A stretch of 64,000 nt of DNA from Trichobilharzia regenti (taxonomy: Eukaryota; Platyhelminthes; Trematoda; Strigeidida; Schistosomatidae). The notes below the pieces were generated by a model, which was given only the letters and a program-made list of their open reading frames with translations, did not search any database and was not told where the DNA came from. Positions 47,010-57,075 of the stretch are shown here, piece by piece. The DNA lies in assembly GCA_944472135.2 (NCBI GenBank), contig OX235265.1, forward strand, positions 45,109,459 through 45,173,458, in the 5' to 3' direction. The position numbers and the translations under genes were made by a program. Each line of letters starts with the position of its first letter. Within the stretch, counting starts at the first letter, position 1.

Positions 47010-47300
47010 AGTCATCAGAAATCAACAACCAAACCGTATTGCCTTTGGTAGGTTATTCTTGACTCTGTAGATTACTTTGAAGGAGGCGTTTGTTGAAATG
47101 GAATGATCAGTATTGATCAGGTGCTCAATTATCGCACTCCTTAAAGCACCACTGTTACCTTTTCGTAGCCATGCTAGATAGAGTTCTTTAGTCCTCTTGG
47201 ACAAGATGCGCGTCGAGCGACCGATGTACCTGGCTCCACAACAGCAGGTGAACTGATATATACACATAGAAGTGGTCAGATTCTTTGTTCCTGTGTGTAT
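47010..47300 (-). pseudogene. Penelope-like element, GIY-YIG fragment
   Basis: Open over 47,022-47,267: MCIYQFTCCCGARYIGRSTR (GIY-YIG core), ELYLAWLRKGNSGALRSAII, EHLINTDHSISTNASFKVIY, RVKNNLPKAIRF. A distinct subfamily from the 41-kb and 44-kb copies. Confidence 0.85.
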
Positions 47301-48005
47301 CCTGAGTACAACTCAATCATTAAACTATTCATATTATTACGTAATTCCTTTTAACAACTGTTTGTGACAACTCATCAGCTTTGTTATTACATTAGTTTCA
47401 TTAACACCCTATTTTTGACCACTTTTGTATTACATAACCCTACCCAAAACTTACTAATTTTCACCTGTTTAGTTAAAATAACCATAACCAATTTTATTTT
47501 TGTTTGACAAACTTAGTGTACACATACATAGAAAATAACCCGTATACATATTTGCAATTGTCCAGCTGTGAAAATGAATTCTCCGAAAAGAGACTCTTCG
47601 CTGAACTACGTGTTTTGTTTTCATTAATGCTTGGATGGAGATTATCCATGAATAAATATTCAGTCAGGAACAGTCTTATAGTTGGAGTTGTATGAACCAG
47701 AACTGTCAATTACTGTCCAGTGATTATCAGTGGGACATAGGTATTGGCGAAATGACTCATCTTAACTACTGCATGTACATTTGCATCACATCTTTTATTT
47801 TCAAATGTATCTTTGAAATATGCGTTCACTATGGACTTGTAATATCTTAATTAAGTAGTATGTGGAGTTTTGGATGTAAACAGTTTTAAATTTGAATAAG
47901 ACCTAAACAAGGGTTTGTGTAGAATACGATGGCTCTGTCGTTTATTTCATCGGGTTCTCATTAGTTGTGTAGAATCGAAAATATTAATTAAGTGTGTGAT
48001 TAATG
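47301..48005. other. No recognised feature
   Basis: Unassigned AT-rich DNA leading to the palindrome at 48,006. Confidence 0.4.
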
Positions 48006-48666
48006 GTGTTCTCTGAGCTGGTTGGTTTAGTTGCGGAGATTTCGTCGGCCTTCTGGACAACATCTCTCTTCAGCACAATACTTAGTTAGCATAAAGTGAA
48101 ATAATTTAAATTTTTCATGAGTGATAGAATTGCATCTCCCGGTAACCATCTTTACATATGTATTGACCATTTTCTATTGACTTGGATTTTAAACTTTCTG
48201 GTGGCATGATTTACTTTTTATTATTAGTTGGTATATTTGGTCTATATTGATCTGCCGAAGATTTCGACATTATCCCAATCGAACTGATGTCCATAACTGT
48301 CTATATGTATTGATATGAAAAAATATATATCGTGTCTTTTCACGGCTAGACAAAGGAAACACCAAAAGTGTAGTCAGGGAATTCCTAGAAACCTGGTACT
48401 CAAACGAATATGCAGTTAACAAACACGTTAATATAGACCAAATATACCAACTAATAAAAAGTAAATCATGTGACCAGAAAGTTTAAAATCCAAGTCAATA
48501 GAAAATGATCAATACATATGTAAAGATGGTTACCGGGAGACGCAGTTGTATCACTCATGAAAAATTTAAATTATTTCACTTTATGCTGAATATTGTGTTG
48601 AAGAGAGATGTTGTCCAGAAGGCCGACGAAATCTCCGGAACTAAACCAACCAGCTCAGAGAACACT
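48006..48666. mobile_element. PLE palindrome (folded 3' end)
   Basis: Arms 48,006-48,248 and 48,430-48,666 are inverted copies of a PLE tail around a 181-bp centre. On the plus strand 48,334-48,486 is open: LDKGNTKSVVREFLETWYSN, EYAVNKHVNIDQIYQLIKSK and stop, the C-terminal E-containing segment of a GIY-YIG PLE. The last codons lie in the right arm, so the left arm is the reverse-complemented tail. The arms hold a hammerhead-like block: GCTGAAGAGAG, GTTGTCC/GGCCGAC, GAAATCTCCGC. Confidence 0.75.
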
Positions 48667-49059
48667 ATAAATTGCAAATCATCCACCTGAGCTACAAATC
48701 TTCTCTGTTATTAATTAGGTATGTGTGCGGAGAAAATTTCTAACATGCTTACAAAAATGATATGATGTCATTTAACAAGAGACTTCAGAATTTGTAAATA
48801 GTATTCAGAAATTAAACTTATGTAGCTTGTGTACAGAACATTCAAGTTCAAACAAAATAAACACAAAACATAAAGTCTTGGATACAACAGAAAAGGAGTT
48901 GAGCAATGGTGACGAGGAGTGAATGAGTAAGTGATGCGTAACTAATAAGTTGCATAACAATATGGGGAGTTCAACTCAAATCAAAGAAACAATAAACTAC
49001 CAAAGTTACACTTTACATCCAAAAAGGGAACAGGTTAAAGCCAAATACTATATAATCAA

Positions 49060-49520
49060 ATAGGTCGAGTTGCTAGAGAAGGAAAAGACTGATAACTACT
49101 TATTTCTGAGCGCATAAATCGAGTGTCAGGCTTTGTTAGCAATTGCTTCTGGTAATCCTGAGGAGAAGTGAACTGGAAATTGGTAATTTTAGGGGATTTC
49201 ATGGTGTTCACCTCATGATGAGATACCTGACTACAGTACTACTGAAAGCATTTGCTCCTTTAAGACGTAAACTATTTGGAAGATTCCAACAATTCCAACA
49301 GTGGTGTGAACACGGGCAGTAATTTTGCTCGAAATATTACCAATAACAAAACTTATCATTGTGTGTAAACTATTAAAATATAATTATACTTTATTTGGAA
49401 GATGTTTAAAAAATCGGAGGTGTGCCTTTCTTTCTATTCTCTCAATGTAACTGCTGCCATATATACATATAAGTTCGTGAACACATAACTCACTCCTACT
49501 ATCAACTGATAAATATTTAG
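49060..49520 (-). pseudogene. Penelope-like element, decayed C-terminus
   Basis: Aligns with the minus-strand PLE at 44.2-44.5 kb (plus-strand TGACTACAGTACTACTGAAA, GCATTTGCTCCTTTAAGACG, TTTAAAAAATCGGAGGTGTG). No open frame; a small insertion near 49,280-49,390 splits it. Confidence 0.65.
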
Positions 49521-49712
49521 ATTAATGAAAAGAAAACTTAGTAGTACCTGAAAGTTTACTTCTTGGCTTAAAGCATTTCCAACTTAATAAATTTGTTTTC
49601 AAAAAACTATCATGAAATATATGTTCACGTTTGTTTGTCTGTTCTCAGCTAGACTTTTATTTAATGTTACCTCCACATTATATTGCACACTCGTCAGATA
49701 TATACAAAGTGC

Positions 49713-50226
49713 TTTGATTGGACACTAGTCAGTAACTGGTGTAGTGCAGACTGAATTCTAACAGTCAAGATTGCAATATGGTCACCATTCTAGATATCTT
49801 GCCATTATAGTGCACATTGATTTGACGATATTAGATGGTTGGAGGCAATCGGCCCCTGGAAGCCCTGCCTTACCTAGGTTTCGTGCTAGTCGACACTGAC
49901 CAGTCAGCAAGGTGTGTTTGCAACCTTGAAGGAACTGATGTCCCTTCTGAGGTTCAAACCCATGTCTCCCAGTTCTGCAGTCGAAGACGTGAGCTACTCA
50001 GACTTGCGATTGATCTCCTGTAGGATTGTACAAGATACTTTGATTGGGCATACAGAAGGTTAGTCGCGAGCCTGAATAGCTCAGTGGTAACATCTTTGAC
50101 TGCAGCACGGAAGGGATATGAGTTCCCTCGAGGTTTGAAGTACGCCTTGCTGACTGGTGAGTGTCAACTAGCACGAAACCTAGATCAGATAGGGCTTCCA
50201 GTAGCCGATTGCCTCCAACCATCTTA
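49713..50226. mobile_element. HS-C inverted pair
   Basis: A full minus-strand unit (49,713-50,051) faces a plus-strand unit lacking its first part (50,065-50,226). The plus head reads GAGCCTGAATAGCTCAGTGG (A-box) and GACTGCAGCA, resembling a tRNA-Cys-type arm. Both carry the ribozyme-like block (GCTGACTGGTGAGTGTCAAC, GCACGAAACC). The open frames on both strands starting MVGGNR are repeat shadows. Confidence 0.75.
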
Positions 50227-51221
50227 TATACACAAAGTTCTTTTATTGTTGAAAAGATTTCTTTCAGATATTGTCTAGCTAACGTAGACTAGCAGATGGA
50301 TAGATAGATAGGTAGGCAGAGGAATTGTTTACGTGAAATATGTTTATACTGAACTAAACTTAGATAGGAAGAATGACGCAATTCTGTATTGAAAAACATT
50401 CTCTTTTATCTCCTACCCCTCACTGCCATCACCACTATCCACACGCAGACACACACATGTACTAACACGCAGGAATACAAAAGCATAAAAAAGTGGAGAA
50501 GAAATAAGTCTACACTTCTCTACATGTCGTCTTTGATTATTTGTTATTTCATATATTTCTTTTATCTTTAATCACTTTCCTTCTTTGTTAAAAACACACA
50601 GAGATTAAAAGAAAATTGGTCATGCAGTATAATGATGATGATGATGACGATGACGGTGATGATTATGGTGATGACTTAATATTTTAGACTACTGTCTATT
50701 AGTAGTAAAATAATAAGACTTTGAAATTATGCAATCAGTGGAACTAATAAGCGAGGAAACTGTGGATGAAAATGACTACAAATCCACTGTGTGTGTGTTT
50801 GTATGGGATTCCAGACGAAGTTGTGTTGGAAAAACAGATGGAAAAACACATCACATATTGTTTTAATGAACCATTTATTTAAAATCTCCCATGGGGATTA
50901 GGATAAACACTACTTATTTCAAAAAATTATAAATAATAAGTCTGAACAGTTTTCATAAATTTTTTTGGTTATAAATGAATGAAGTTAATAATGTTATGTC
51001 TTTGAAGATATTCATTCATCTTTTCCCGATATATTTTGTTTGAACTGGTGTTTAACCAAATCTGGAAAACAGAAACGATAAATCATTTAAAGCAGTCAGT
51101 TAACCTACTATTGAGTAGCAAAATCGCCTTGTTAACAGCTTTCTAAGCACTGTCAACTAACTCATCGGGTGTCTGTGACAAGTATAAGTATACTGGGATA
51201 AGAATGAAACGTGACTTCAAT
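50227..51221. other. Unassigned DNA with GAT microsatellite
   Basis: Imperfect (GAT)n at about 50,630-50,675; no gene or family recognised. Confidence 0.45.
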
Positions 51222-52160
51222 ATAGCGAAAATATTCATTCAGACATCTATAAAACACAAAATAATTGAGCAAAGAATACCCTTCTCAATAAATTCCTCTT
51301 CTGGCTCTACAAATATATATGTGTTCATATACATTGAATATTTGAATTATTATAATAATAAAGATATAATAGTAAATAGAATGTCAACTAAAATTAGGGA
51401 AATTTCCACAAAAATTGAGGATCATTCAAACCTACATGACCAAGGTAATGATAATGTCTGAACTAACTTCCTCTGGATGCACAACTTAGGCTTGTTAATA
51501 TGGATCCCCACAGTCTCACCAATATTTAGTAGTAGAACAATTAAGGCGAAATTTAGATTCGTGGGTATTCGGTAAATAACCCTGAAAGCATGGTTACATA
51601 GGCCGTACAATTATGCGTGTTTCTCGTCGAATTTTCTAACATCACCCTGCGTGGTCAAGCAAAGGACAAAAAACGTATTCTCAGCGCCATTCCATCTCAT
51701 TTTGTGGATACAGAACACAAGATTGACGTTAACCAGGCTTTCAGAGTTATTTACCGCATACCAGCAGATCTTAACTTCGCCTTAAATATTACTGAAGCTG
51801 TTGGGATCCACATTAAGAGGCCTAACTTATACATCCAAAAGAAGTTAGTTCAGACATTATCTTTACACTGGCCATCTAGGTTTGAATGAACCTCAATTTT
51901 TGTGGAATTTTCCTAATTTTAATTGATATTCTATCTTTATCATTATTATTTAAGCATCTTTAACAAACTGTAATTCCATTGATCTTATTTTACAAGTCGA
52001 TATTATTTAAAGAGACTAACACTGTTATTGACTACTAATCCAGAATATTCTATGTATATATAAAAAATATATATATATAATTGTAGAGCCAGAAGAGGAA
52101 TTTATTGAGAAGGGTATTCTTTGCTCAATTATTTTGTGTTTTATAGTTGTCTGAAACGTG
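51222..52160. mobile_element. PLE foldback fragment in left arm
   Basis: 51,222-51,604 is the reverse-complemented PLE C-terminus and tail (minus frame FRVIYRIPTNLNFALIV, IQRKLVQTLSLPWSCRFE). From about 51,605 the plus strand reads GRTI-like start, ILSAIPSHFVDTEHKIDVNQ, AFRVIYRIPADLNFALN, IQKKLVQTLSLHWPSRFE and tail. CCTCTTCTGGCTCTACAA and its complement mark both ends. RT absent. Confidence 0.82.
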
Positions 52161-52612
52161 ATTGTTCAACCTGTGAATAAGTAAGTGAGTATAACTGTTG
52201 AAGGTGATCACTAAAGGCAAGTATTACACAATAGTAATTTCGACATTACACTTAACATTGATAAAAGTAAAATGGTAATGCAATATAAATTCTATCTGAG
52301 TTACTTCTATCATACAAAATCAATTTAAATTGTGATATCGGTGTTTTCATATGGTTCAGAGATTTAATATGTGCCTCACTGATACACTTTCCAAAAGACT
52401 TCTGTAGACTTCCATCAACGCCTATATTCCCTCCATACTTAAGGTTAGATGGTCAGTAAGAAAGGATAATGAAAAAGGAACTCTGATAACAAACCACTCA
52501 ACTATATATTGCTTAACATAAATGATAAAGAAAACGAAGATGAACTGGATATACGCTGAGTAATATCACCTCCAAGACCTGAAATGGAGACCTACCAGTC
52601 AGTGAGTTGTAC
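51222..52612 (+). repeat. 1.39-kb inverted repeat, left arm
   Basis: Matches 57,076-58,465 in reverse orientation over its whole length (1,391 against 1,390 bp by my boundaries), with scattered differences. It contains a folded PLE fragment and an RTE end. Confidence 0.85.
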
Positions 52613-52745
52613 ACGTATCCAAGGACGATATGAAGTAGATTGTATGGGGAAAATGACAGTAGAGAACATGATGACATGAAGATGTGTATGTTGTGCAAGC
52701 TCTAGGTTCTGCTTGGAACCTAAGCGTTGAATATTAATATCTACT
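52500..52745 (+). pseudogene. RTE LINE 3' end, diverged
   Basis: Plus strand GATGAACTGGATATACGC, AATATCACCTCCAAGACC, ending GTTCTGCTTGGAACC. Adjoins the PLE fragment; the portion to 52,612 is inside the inverted repeat. Confidence 0.6.
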
Positions 52746-52911
52746 TACATTGTTATGTCTTTCAAAAAAAAATAAACTTCTTTAGAAATTTACTGTACTT
52801 GTACTTCATTTTCTTTGTTAAACATAGAAAGTTCAGACGGTAAATACTTACTATTTAGATATGATGGAGAAGATTTTTAGCTCAGGTAGATGATTTTGGC
52901 GTATAACTTTC

Positions 52912-53029
52912 TTCTCTGAGTTGGATGGTTTATTTGCGAAGATTTCATTAACCTGCTAGGCAGCATCTTCAGTGCATACTTCACTTTGAAGTCAGCTCAC
53001 TTCGCTAATAAACCATCCAGCTCAGAGAA
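52912..53029. mobile_element. Short PLE-tail hairpin
   Basis: Arms 52,912-52,941 and 53,000-53,029 (CTCTGAGTTGGATGGTTTAT / ATAAACCATCCAGCTCAGAG) pair. The centre, minus strand, has GCACTGAAGATGCTGCC, TAGCAGG, GAAATCTTCGC, the same block as in the palindrome at 48.0 kb. Probably an extremely shortened folded PLE end. Confidence 0.6.
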
Positions 53030-53084
53030 TACAACTACATCAAAAATTGCTAGTTAGTCTGCTACTTAATTTTCAAGTGTTGGT

Positions 53085-53427
53085 TTGTAGGGATTTCATT
53101 GATTGGTTACAGGATTTCATCATGAGCTGACAGCAGGTCGGGTGTGAGGACAAATACTCGCCGAAGATATTGGCTAGGGGTCACGCTATGTCGTGAATTG
53201 GCAGAAGTTAGAATTCATGGGCTGGTCATTGGGTCGGGTCCCAGTGGCACTGAATGGTCTACGAGCTCACTAGCCTTGTAACCAGAAGGTCCTGGTTTCG
53301 AACCCTGTTGCTGAGTGCGTACTGTTGAAGAGTCCCAAACTAGGACGGAGGAAACAGCTGTCCAGTACTCCCAGGTTTTCCAATGGCTCTCTAACTAATG
53401 TCAGCTCATAATGAAATCCTGTATTCA
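53085..53427. mobile_element. HS-A foldback insertion
   Basis: Minus-strand tail (GTTGGTTTGTAGGGATTT, CAGGATTTCATCATGAGCTG, to about 53,130) joined to a plus-strand body starting at GCAGGTCGGGTGTGAGG, head, ribozyme block and plus-strand tail. 5' truncation is at the point where the inverted tail begins. Confidence 0.78.
53319..53368 (+). ncRNA. Hammerhead-like motif, HS-A type
   Basis: GTACTG (53,319-53,324), TTGAAGA, GTCC (53,332-53,335), loop, GGAC (53,343-53,346), GGAG, GAAAC (53,351-53,355), AGCTGTC, CAGTAC (53,363-53,368). Stems I and II pair perfectly; predicted cleavage after 53,362. The first core base is T instead of C, and GGAG lies between stem II and GAAA, a feature shared by several HS-A copies. 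Confidence 0.6.
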
Positions 53428-54104
53428 GTTTTCCTTAGTCATTACATGTCTGTAAGGAAAATACAACAACATAGAATTAAGCTTAGAAATGGTTAGTTAA
53501 TAAAGGCAATGCGATTAAACTGTCGATAAATTAGAAATACAGAGAGAAGAAAACGAAACAAAACAAAACATGTAGGCTGAAAGCGGAGAAATTGACCTTT
53601 GACATTTCATCTATTGAATACATCTCTTGTAAGAGGAATGAATACTTAGGTTTATAGAAAATGATGATTATGTTATGTAGATATTCTAAGAGGATGTATT
53701 GTAAATAATTTTAGTGACTCATGAAATAACTGTTTAATTTTTCCGCTGTCGAAAATTCATTATTTATTATTCAGGAATTTATTTAATAAATAAATAAACA
53801 TGAACATTTTTTAAAATTTTACTTGTTTATTGAATTAACAGGGGGGAGGGGTTGGAAGAATTAATGGAGTAACCCACACTCCTCATAACCACCAATGAAC
53901 ACGTTGATAAACACACTGGATTTCTGCAGTGGAATCATTACACATATTTATGTTAATTCAAATAAATATGAAGAATAGAGATAAATGCTTCTTAGAAAAG
54001 TCATTTGAAAGAATATGCCTTATAATTCATAAAGGTTTACTAGATGTTTACTAATATATCGTCAAATCAGTGGGGTGATTGTCATTATTAACCTGATATA
54101 TTAC
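53428..54104. other. No recognised feature
   Basis: AT-rich, with a TTTATTTA-type run near 53,760-53,800 and a G run near 53,842-53,850. Confidence 0.4.
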
Positions 54105-54258
54105 TTTGAATAAGGCATTTAGAAGACAAATTTCGCGAGATGATATCATTTAGTAGTTTTTTTACAACCGCTTTACAACTGACACGATTAACAAGGATAA
54201 AATAAAGATCATGACAATTACTCAGTTAAATAAAAAGAAACAAAAGTACATACATAAT
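54105..54258 (-). repeat. Inverted PLE tail at the 5' side of the PLE
   Basis: Reverse complement of the PLE 3' end at 55,817-55,976, sharing GACAAATTTCGCGAGATG, ACAACCGCTTTACAACT and ATTACTCAGTTAAATAAAAA. It overlaps the first 16 codons of the long ORF, so these codons are antisense tail and not PLE protein. Confidence 0.88.
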
Positions 54259-55821
54259 GTGCTGATTGTGGAAAAGCAGATCAGTTGTCAGCTTCAGATT
54301 TTACTGATGCATGGTTTTACAAATGAAAAACTTTATAAACAACTTAAAGCAATTAGGTCACATACTTCCCGGCTTTATGGCCTTCCAAAGATTCACAAAA
54401 CTGGGAACCTACTGAGACCCATCTTAGACATGTCAAATTTTCCATACCATAAAATCGCCAAATGGATTACAGAGGTCCTTACGCCTGTAAGAGACTCATT
54501 ATCAAATCATTCTGTAAAAAGTTCATTTGATTTGACAGATATGCTTGACACCTTGAACATTAAGGAAAAGATTATGTGTTCAACTGACATAGAATCTTTA
54601 TTCACCAATGTTCCCCTTCATGAAACTGTTGATTTCATTTGGGATTATATCACAAGTAATAGTTTAAATTTACCTATTCCCGCCTTTTACATCAGAGACA
54701 TCATCTTAATATGCACAGAAAATATTAAATTCACCTTCCAAGAAAAGGCATACAAACAAATCGATGATGTTGCGATAGGGAGCCCTCTGGGGCCCCTATT
54801 AGCAGATACATTCATGTCGAAATTGGAAACACAAATGCAAGGTATGCTTGGAGAATTTATGCTGTATAAGCGTTATGTAGATGATACTCTCATTATTGGT
54901 AATAATAGTAAATCCATTGAAAACTTTACTACCTTATTTAATCATATTCATCCAAATATCCGAGTGACTTCCGAACTAGAATTGAATAACAAACTCGGTT
55001 CTCTGGATATTACAATGACCAGGAGAGATGATGGAACGATTCAACGATCTTTTTTTCGTAAACAGACATGGATTGCACAATATCTTCATTTTATTAGTCT
55101 TGTTCTTATCCAGTATAAACGTTCCCTAGTGAAATGTTTGTTCTCAAGGGCCCGAAAAATATGCACGAGTGACACATTGATGGATGAGTTTCGACATATA
55201 CATTCAGTTTTATTAGCTAATGGTTATCCGGAACACTTTATCACTTGTCACTGTAAAGAAAGATCACATCTCGAAAAGACAGCTTCTGTACCAAAGAAAG
55301 CTGTCTTTATTAACCTACCATTCAAGGGTGACCAGATTATGCAGTTGACAGCTCAAAGACTTCGGTCAGTCATCAAACGCACATTCTACGCCGCATCTCT
55401 TTTTCTCACTTGCCGAACATTTTCGATCCCTGTACCTACGATTAAAGGGAAAAATTCTGTGGACTCTACTTCAAACTGTATCTACAAGTTCACCTGCAGC
55501 TGCAGTGATACCTATATAGGTAGGACCAACAGAATGTCCAAATGTGGTGGCCGAAAAGAACATGTTCCAAAATGTCTACTAAATCATATAGAAAATCCCA
55601 ATGCGATTAATCTGAATAGAAATCCAGCATCATCCATTGCAAAATATTTATTAATGTCAGGTCACAAAATCAATATCAATGACTGTTTCACAATTATTTC
55701 AAAACATAACTATAATTCAAGGTTACTGACGGTGATGGAAGCACTTTGGATTAATCACAAACTTCAATCTTCGCCTCCCATGGACGACTACTTGACCCAT
55801 CTGAATATGATTGGTCATTAG
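54211..55821 (+). CDS. Penelope-like reverse transcriptase with GIY-YIG nuclease
   Basis: Uninterrupted 536-codon ORF. PLE proteins reverse-transcribe their RNA at a nick made by their own GIY-YIG nuclease. Landmarks: LYGLPKIHK (residues 55-63), STDIESLFTNVP with the first catalytic Asp (124-135), AIGSPLGP (188-195), RYVDDTLII with the catalytic Asp pair (221-229), KLGSLDITM (261-269), RRDDGTIQRSFFRK (271-284), thumb and linker to about 415, GIY-YIG core NCIYKFTCSCSDTYIGRT (422-439), KEHVPK (449-454), HKIN (485-488) and Glu510. PLE proteins are usually longer; the N-terminal fingers are missing and the first residues MTITQLNKKKQK come from inverted tail sequence. Substitutions around YKQIDDVAIGS and an odd MSKCGG instead of an R-rich loop hint at incipient decay. 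Expression as shown is doubtful. Confidence 0.93.
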   Translation: MTITQLNKKKQKYIHNVLIVEKQISCQLQILLMHGFTNEKLYKQLKAIRSHTSRLYGLPKIHKTGNLLRPILDMSNFPYHKIAKWITEVLTPVRDSLSNHSVKSSFDLTDMLDTLNIKEKIMCSTDIESLFTNVPLHETVDFIWDYITSNSLNLPIPAFYIRDIILICTENIKFTFQEKAYKQIDDVAIGSPLGPLLADTFMSKLETQMQGMLGEFMLYKRYVDDTLIIGNNSKSIENFTTLFNHIHPNIRVTSELELNNKLGSLDITMTRRDDGTIQRSFFRKQTWIAQYLHFISLVLIQYKRSLVKCLFSRARKICTSDTLMDEFRHIHSVLLANGYPEHFITCHCKERSHLEKTASVPKKAVFINLPFKGDQIMQLTAQRLRSVIKRTFYAASLFLTCRTFSIPVPTIKGKNSVDSTSNCIYKFTCSCSDTYIGRTNRMSKCGGRKEHVPKCLLNHIENPNAINLNRNPASSIAKYLLMSGHKININDCFTIISKHNYNSRLLTVMEALWINHKLQSSPPMDDYLTHLNMIGH

Positions 55822-55976
55822 TATGTACTGTTATTTTTTATTTAACTGAGTAATCGTCATGATCCTTATTTTATCATTGTTAACCATGTTAGTTGTAAAG
55901 CGGTTGTAAAGAAACTACGAAATGATATCATCTCGCGAAATTTGTCTTCTTAATGCTTTATTCAAAATTTATCAAA
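55817..55976 (+). repeat. PLE 3' tail, right arm
   Basis: Begins at the ORF stop and contains TTATTTAACTGAGTAATCG and GCGAAATTTGTCTTC. Pairs with 54,105-54,258. It marks the PLE's 3' end; the sequence after TTCAAA is unrelated to the left flank. Confidence 0.85.
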
Positions 55977-56009
55977 AGGACTAATTGTTTTAATTATATA
56001 TTACTATTA

Positions 56010-56515
56010 TTCCCTTCAGTTCCGAATGGAGCCTGAAGCTTCAGCAGCACACTGCCACTTTACTCTACCTTTTATCAAAACTTTTAGCTGCCTCCATGGC
56101 CGCTCACTAGAATTCCTTTCGTCTTCACACGATCTTCTTTGAATGCCAAAATAGTCTCAAGCTTCGCACTCCGGTTCTACACAACCTTTTGGCCTCATTC
56201 ATTGATCTTGTCAGCGTATTTCCAATCCATTTCGATTTTCTTCTCATATTTGTCGGGCCAGTAATAGGTTGTTGATTGGTTGGTTGGTTCCTTCGTTGCC
56301 TCAGCTCCTAGTTCGTCACCTGCCACTCAGTATGGAGCGAAAAGGAGAGATGTTGATGGAAGTTTGCGGTAGCCTATTGATGGTATGTGTGCTACGTTTG
56401 TGAGGCATGCAGAAGCACTAAGTGACTGGGAATTAGTGTTAAGTCGAATTCAGATGTTGTTCACTTTGCTGAGTAAGTGCTGTAGATTTTTACACTGATT
56501 TCAAAATAGTGAAGA
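56010..56515 (-). pseudogene. RTE LINE 3' end, about 500 bp
   Basis: Minus strand ends in a TTCGGAACTGAAGGGAATAA-type terminus. Upstream it covers the RRKSKWIG, NQQPITGP-like and LTDEFR-like parts of the C-terminus. Heavily mutated. Confidence 0.7.
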
Positions 56516-56527
56516 TCTTTCTCATGT

Positions 56528-56935
56528 ATTGGTTTTGTAGGGATTTTTTCTTTGATTGCATGGGGATTTCATTATGAGCTGACATCAGTTAGAGAGCCCT
56601 TTGGAAAACTTGGGAGTACACGATAGCTGTTTCCTCTGTCCTAGTTTGGGACTCTTCAGCAATGCGCACCCAACAACAGGGTTCGGACCCAGGACCTTCT
56701 GGTTACAAGGCGAGCTCGTAGATGGGGCAGTAAGTCATCGAAGAAGATATTACGAAATGGTTGCGCTATGTCGTGAACTGGGAGAAGTTAGAATTCCAGG
56801 ACCACTGGATAGGTTCCCAGTGGCTCAATGGTCTGCGAGCTCACTGGCCTTGTATCCATAAGGTCCTGGGCTCGAACCCTGGGTGGGTGCGTACTGATGA
56901 AGAGTCCCAAACTAGGACTGAGGAAACAGGCCATA
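56528..56935. mobile_element. HS-A head-to-head pair fused to PLE
   Basis: 56,528-56,719 is minus-strand tail, ribozyme block, B-box and part of the head. From about 56,721 a plus-strand body, head and ribozyme block follow (GTACTGATGAAGAGTCCC, AACTAGGACTGAGGAAACAG). At about 56,935 the element stops just after GAAACAG and runs into PLE coding sequence. Confidence 0.75.
56616..56666 (-). ncRNA. Hammerhead-like motif, HS-A type, intact core boxes
   Basis: Minus strand: exact CTGAAGA (56,653-56,659), stem II GTCC/GGAC (56,649-56,652 and 56,638-56,641), a four-base AGAG insert, GAAA (56,630-56,633) and AGCTATC. Both conserved boxes are intact, but stem I no longer pairs cleanly (GCATTG against CGTGTAC). 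Confidence 0.55.
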
Positions 56936-57075
56936 CAATTAGGCGTGTTTCTCATCGAATTTCCGAACATCACCGTCCATGGTTACGTAAAAGACAAACA
57001 AAATCTATTCTCAGCGCCATTGTATCTCATCTTGTGGATACACAACACCAGATTCATGTTAACCATGCTTTCAGG
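56936..57075 (+). pseudogene. PLE GIY-YIG fragment
   Basis: Plus strand encodes, with a frame change, RVSHRISEHHRPWLRKRQTK, SILSAIVSHLVDTQHQIHVN, HAFRV, the segment after the GIY-YIG core, close to the 41-kb subfamily. The left junction is with HS-A and the right junction with RTE at 57,076. Confidence 0.8.

Noticed and set aside
49835..50222. Two opposite ORFs beginning MVGGNR as genes
   Set aside because: They are the same HS-C repeat segment read on the two strands of an inverted pair; the similarity is repeat identity, not protein conservation.
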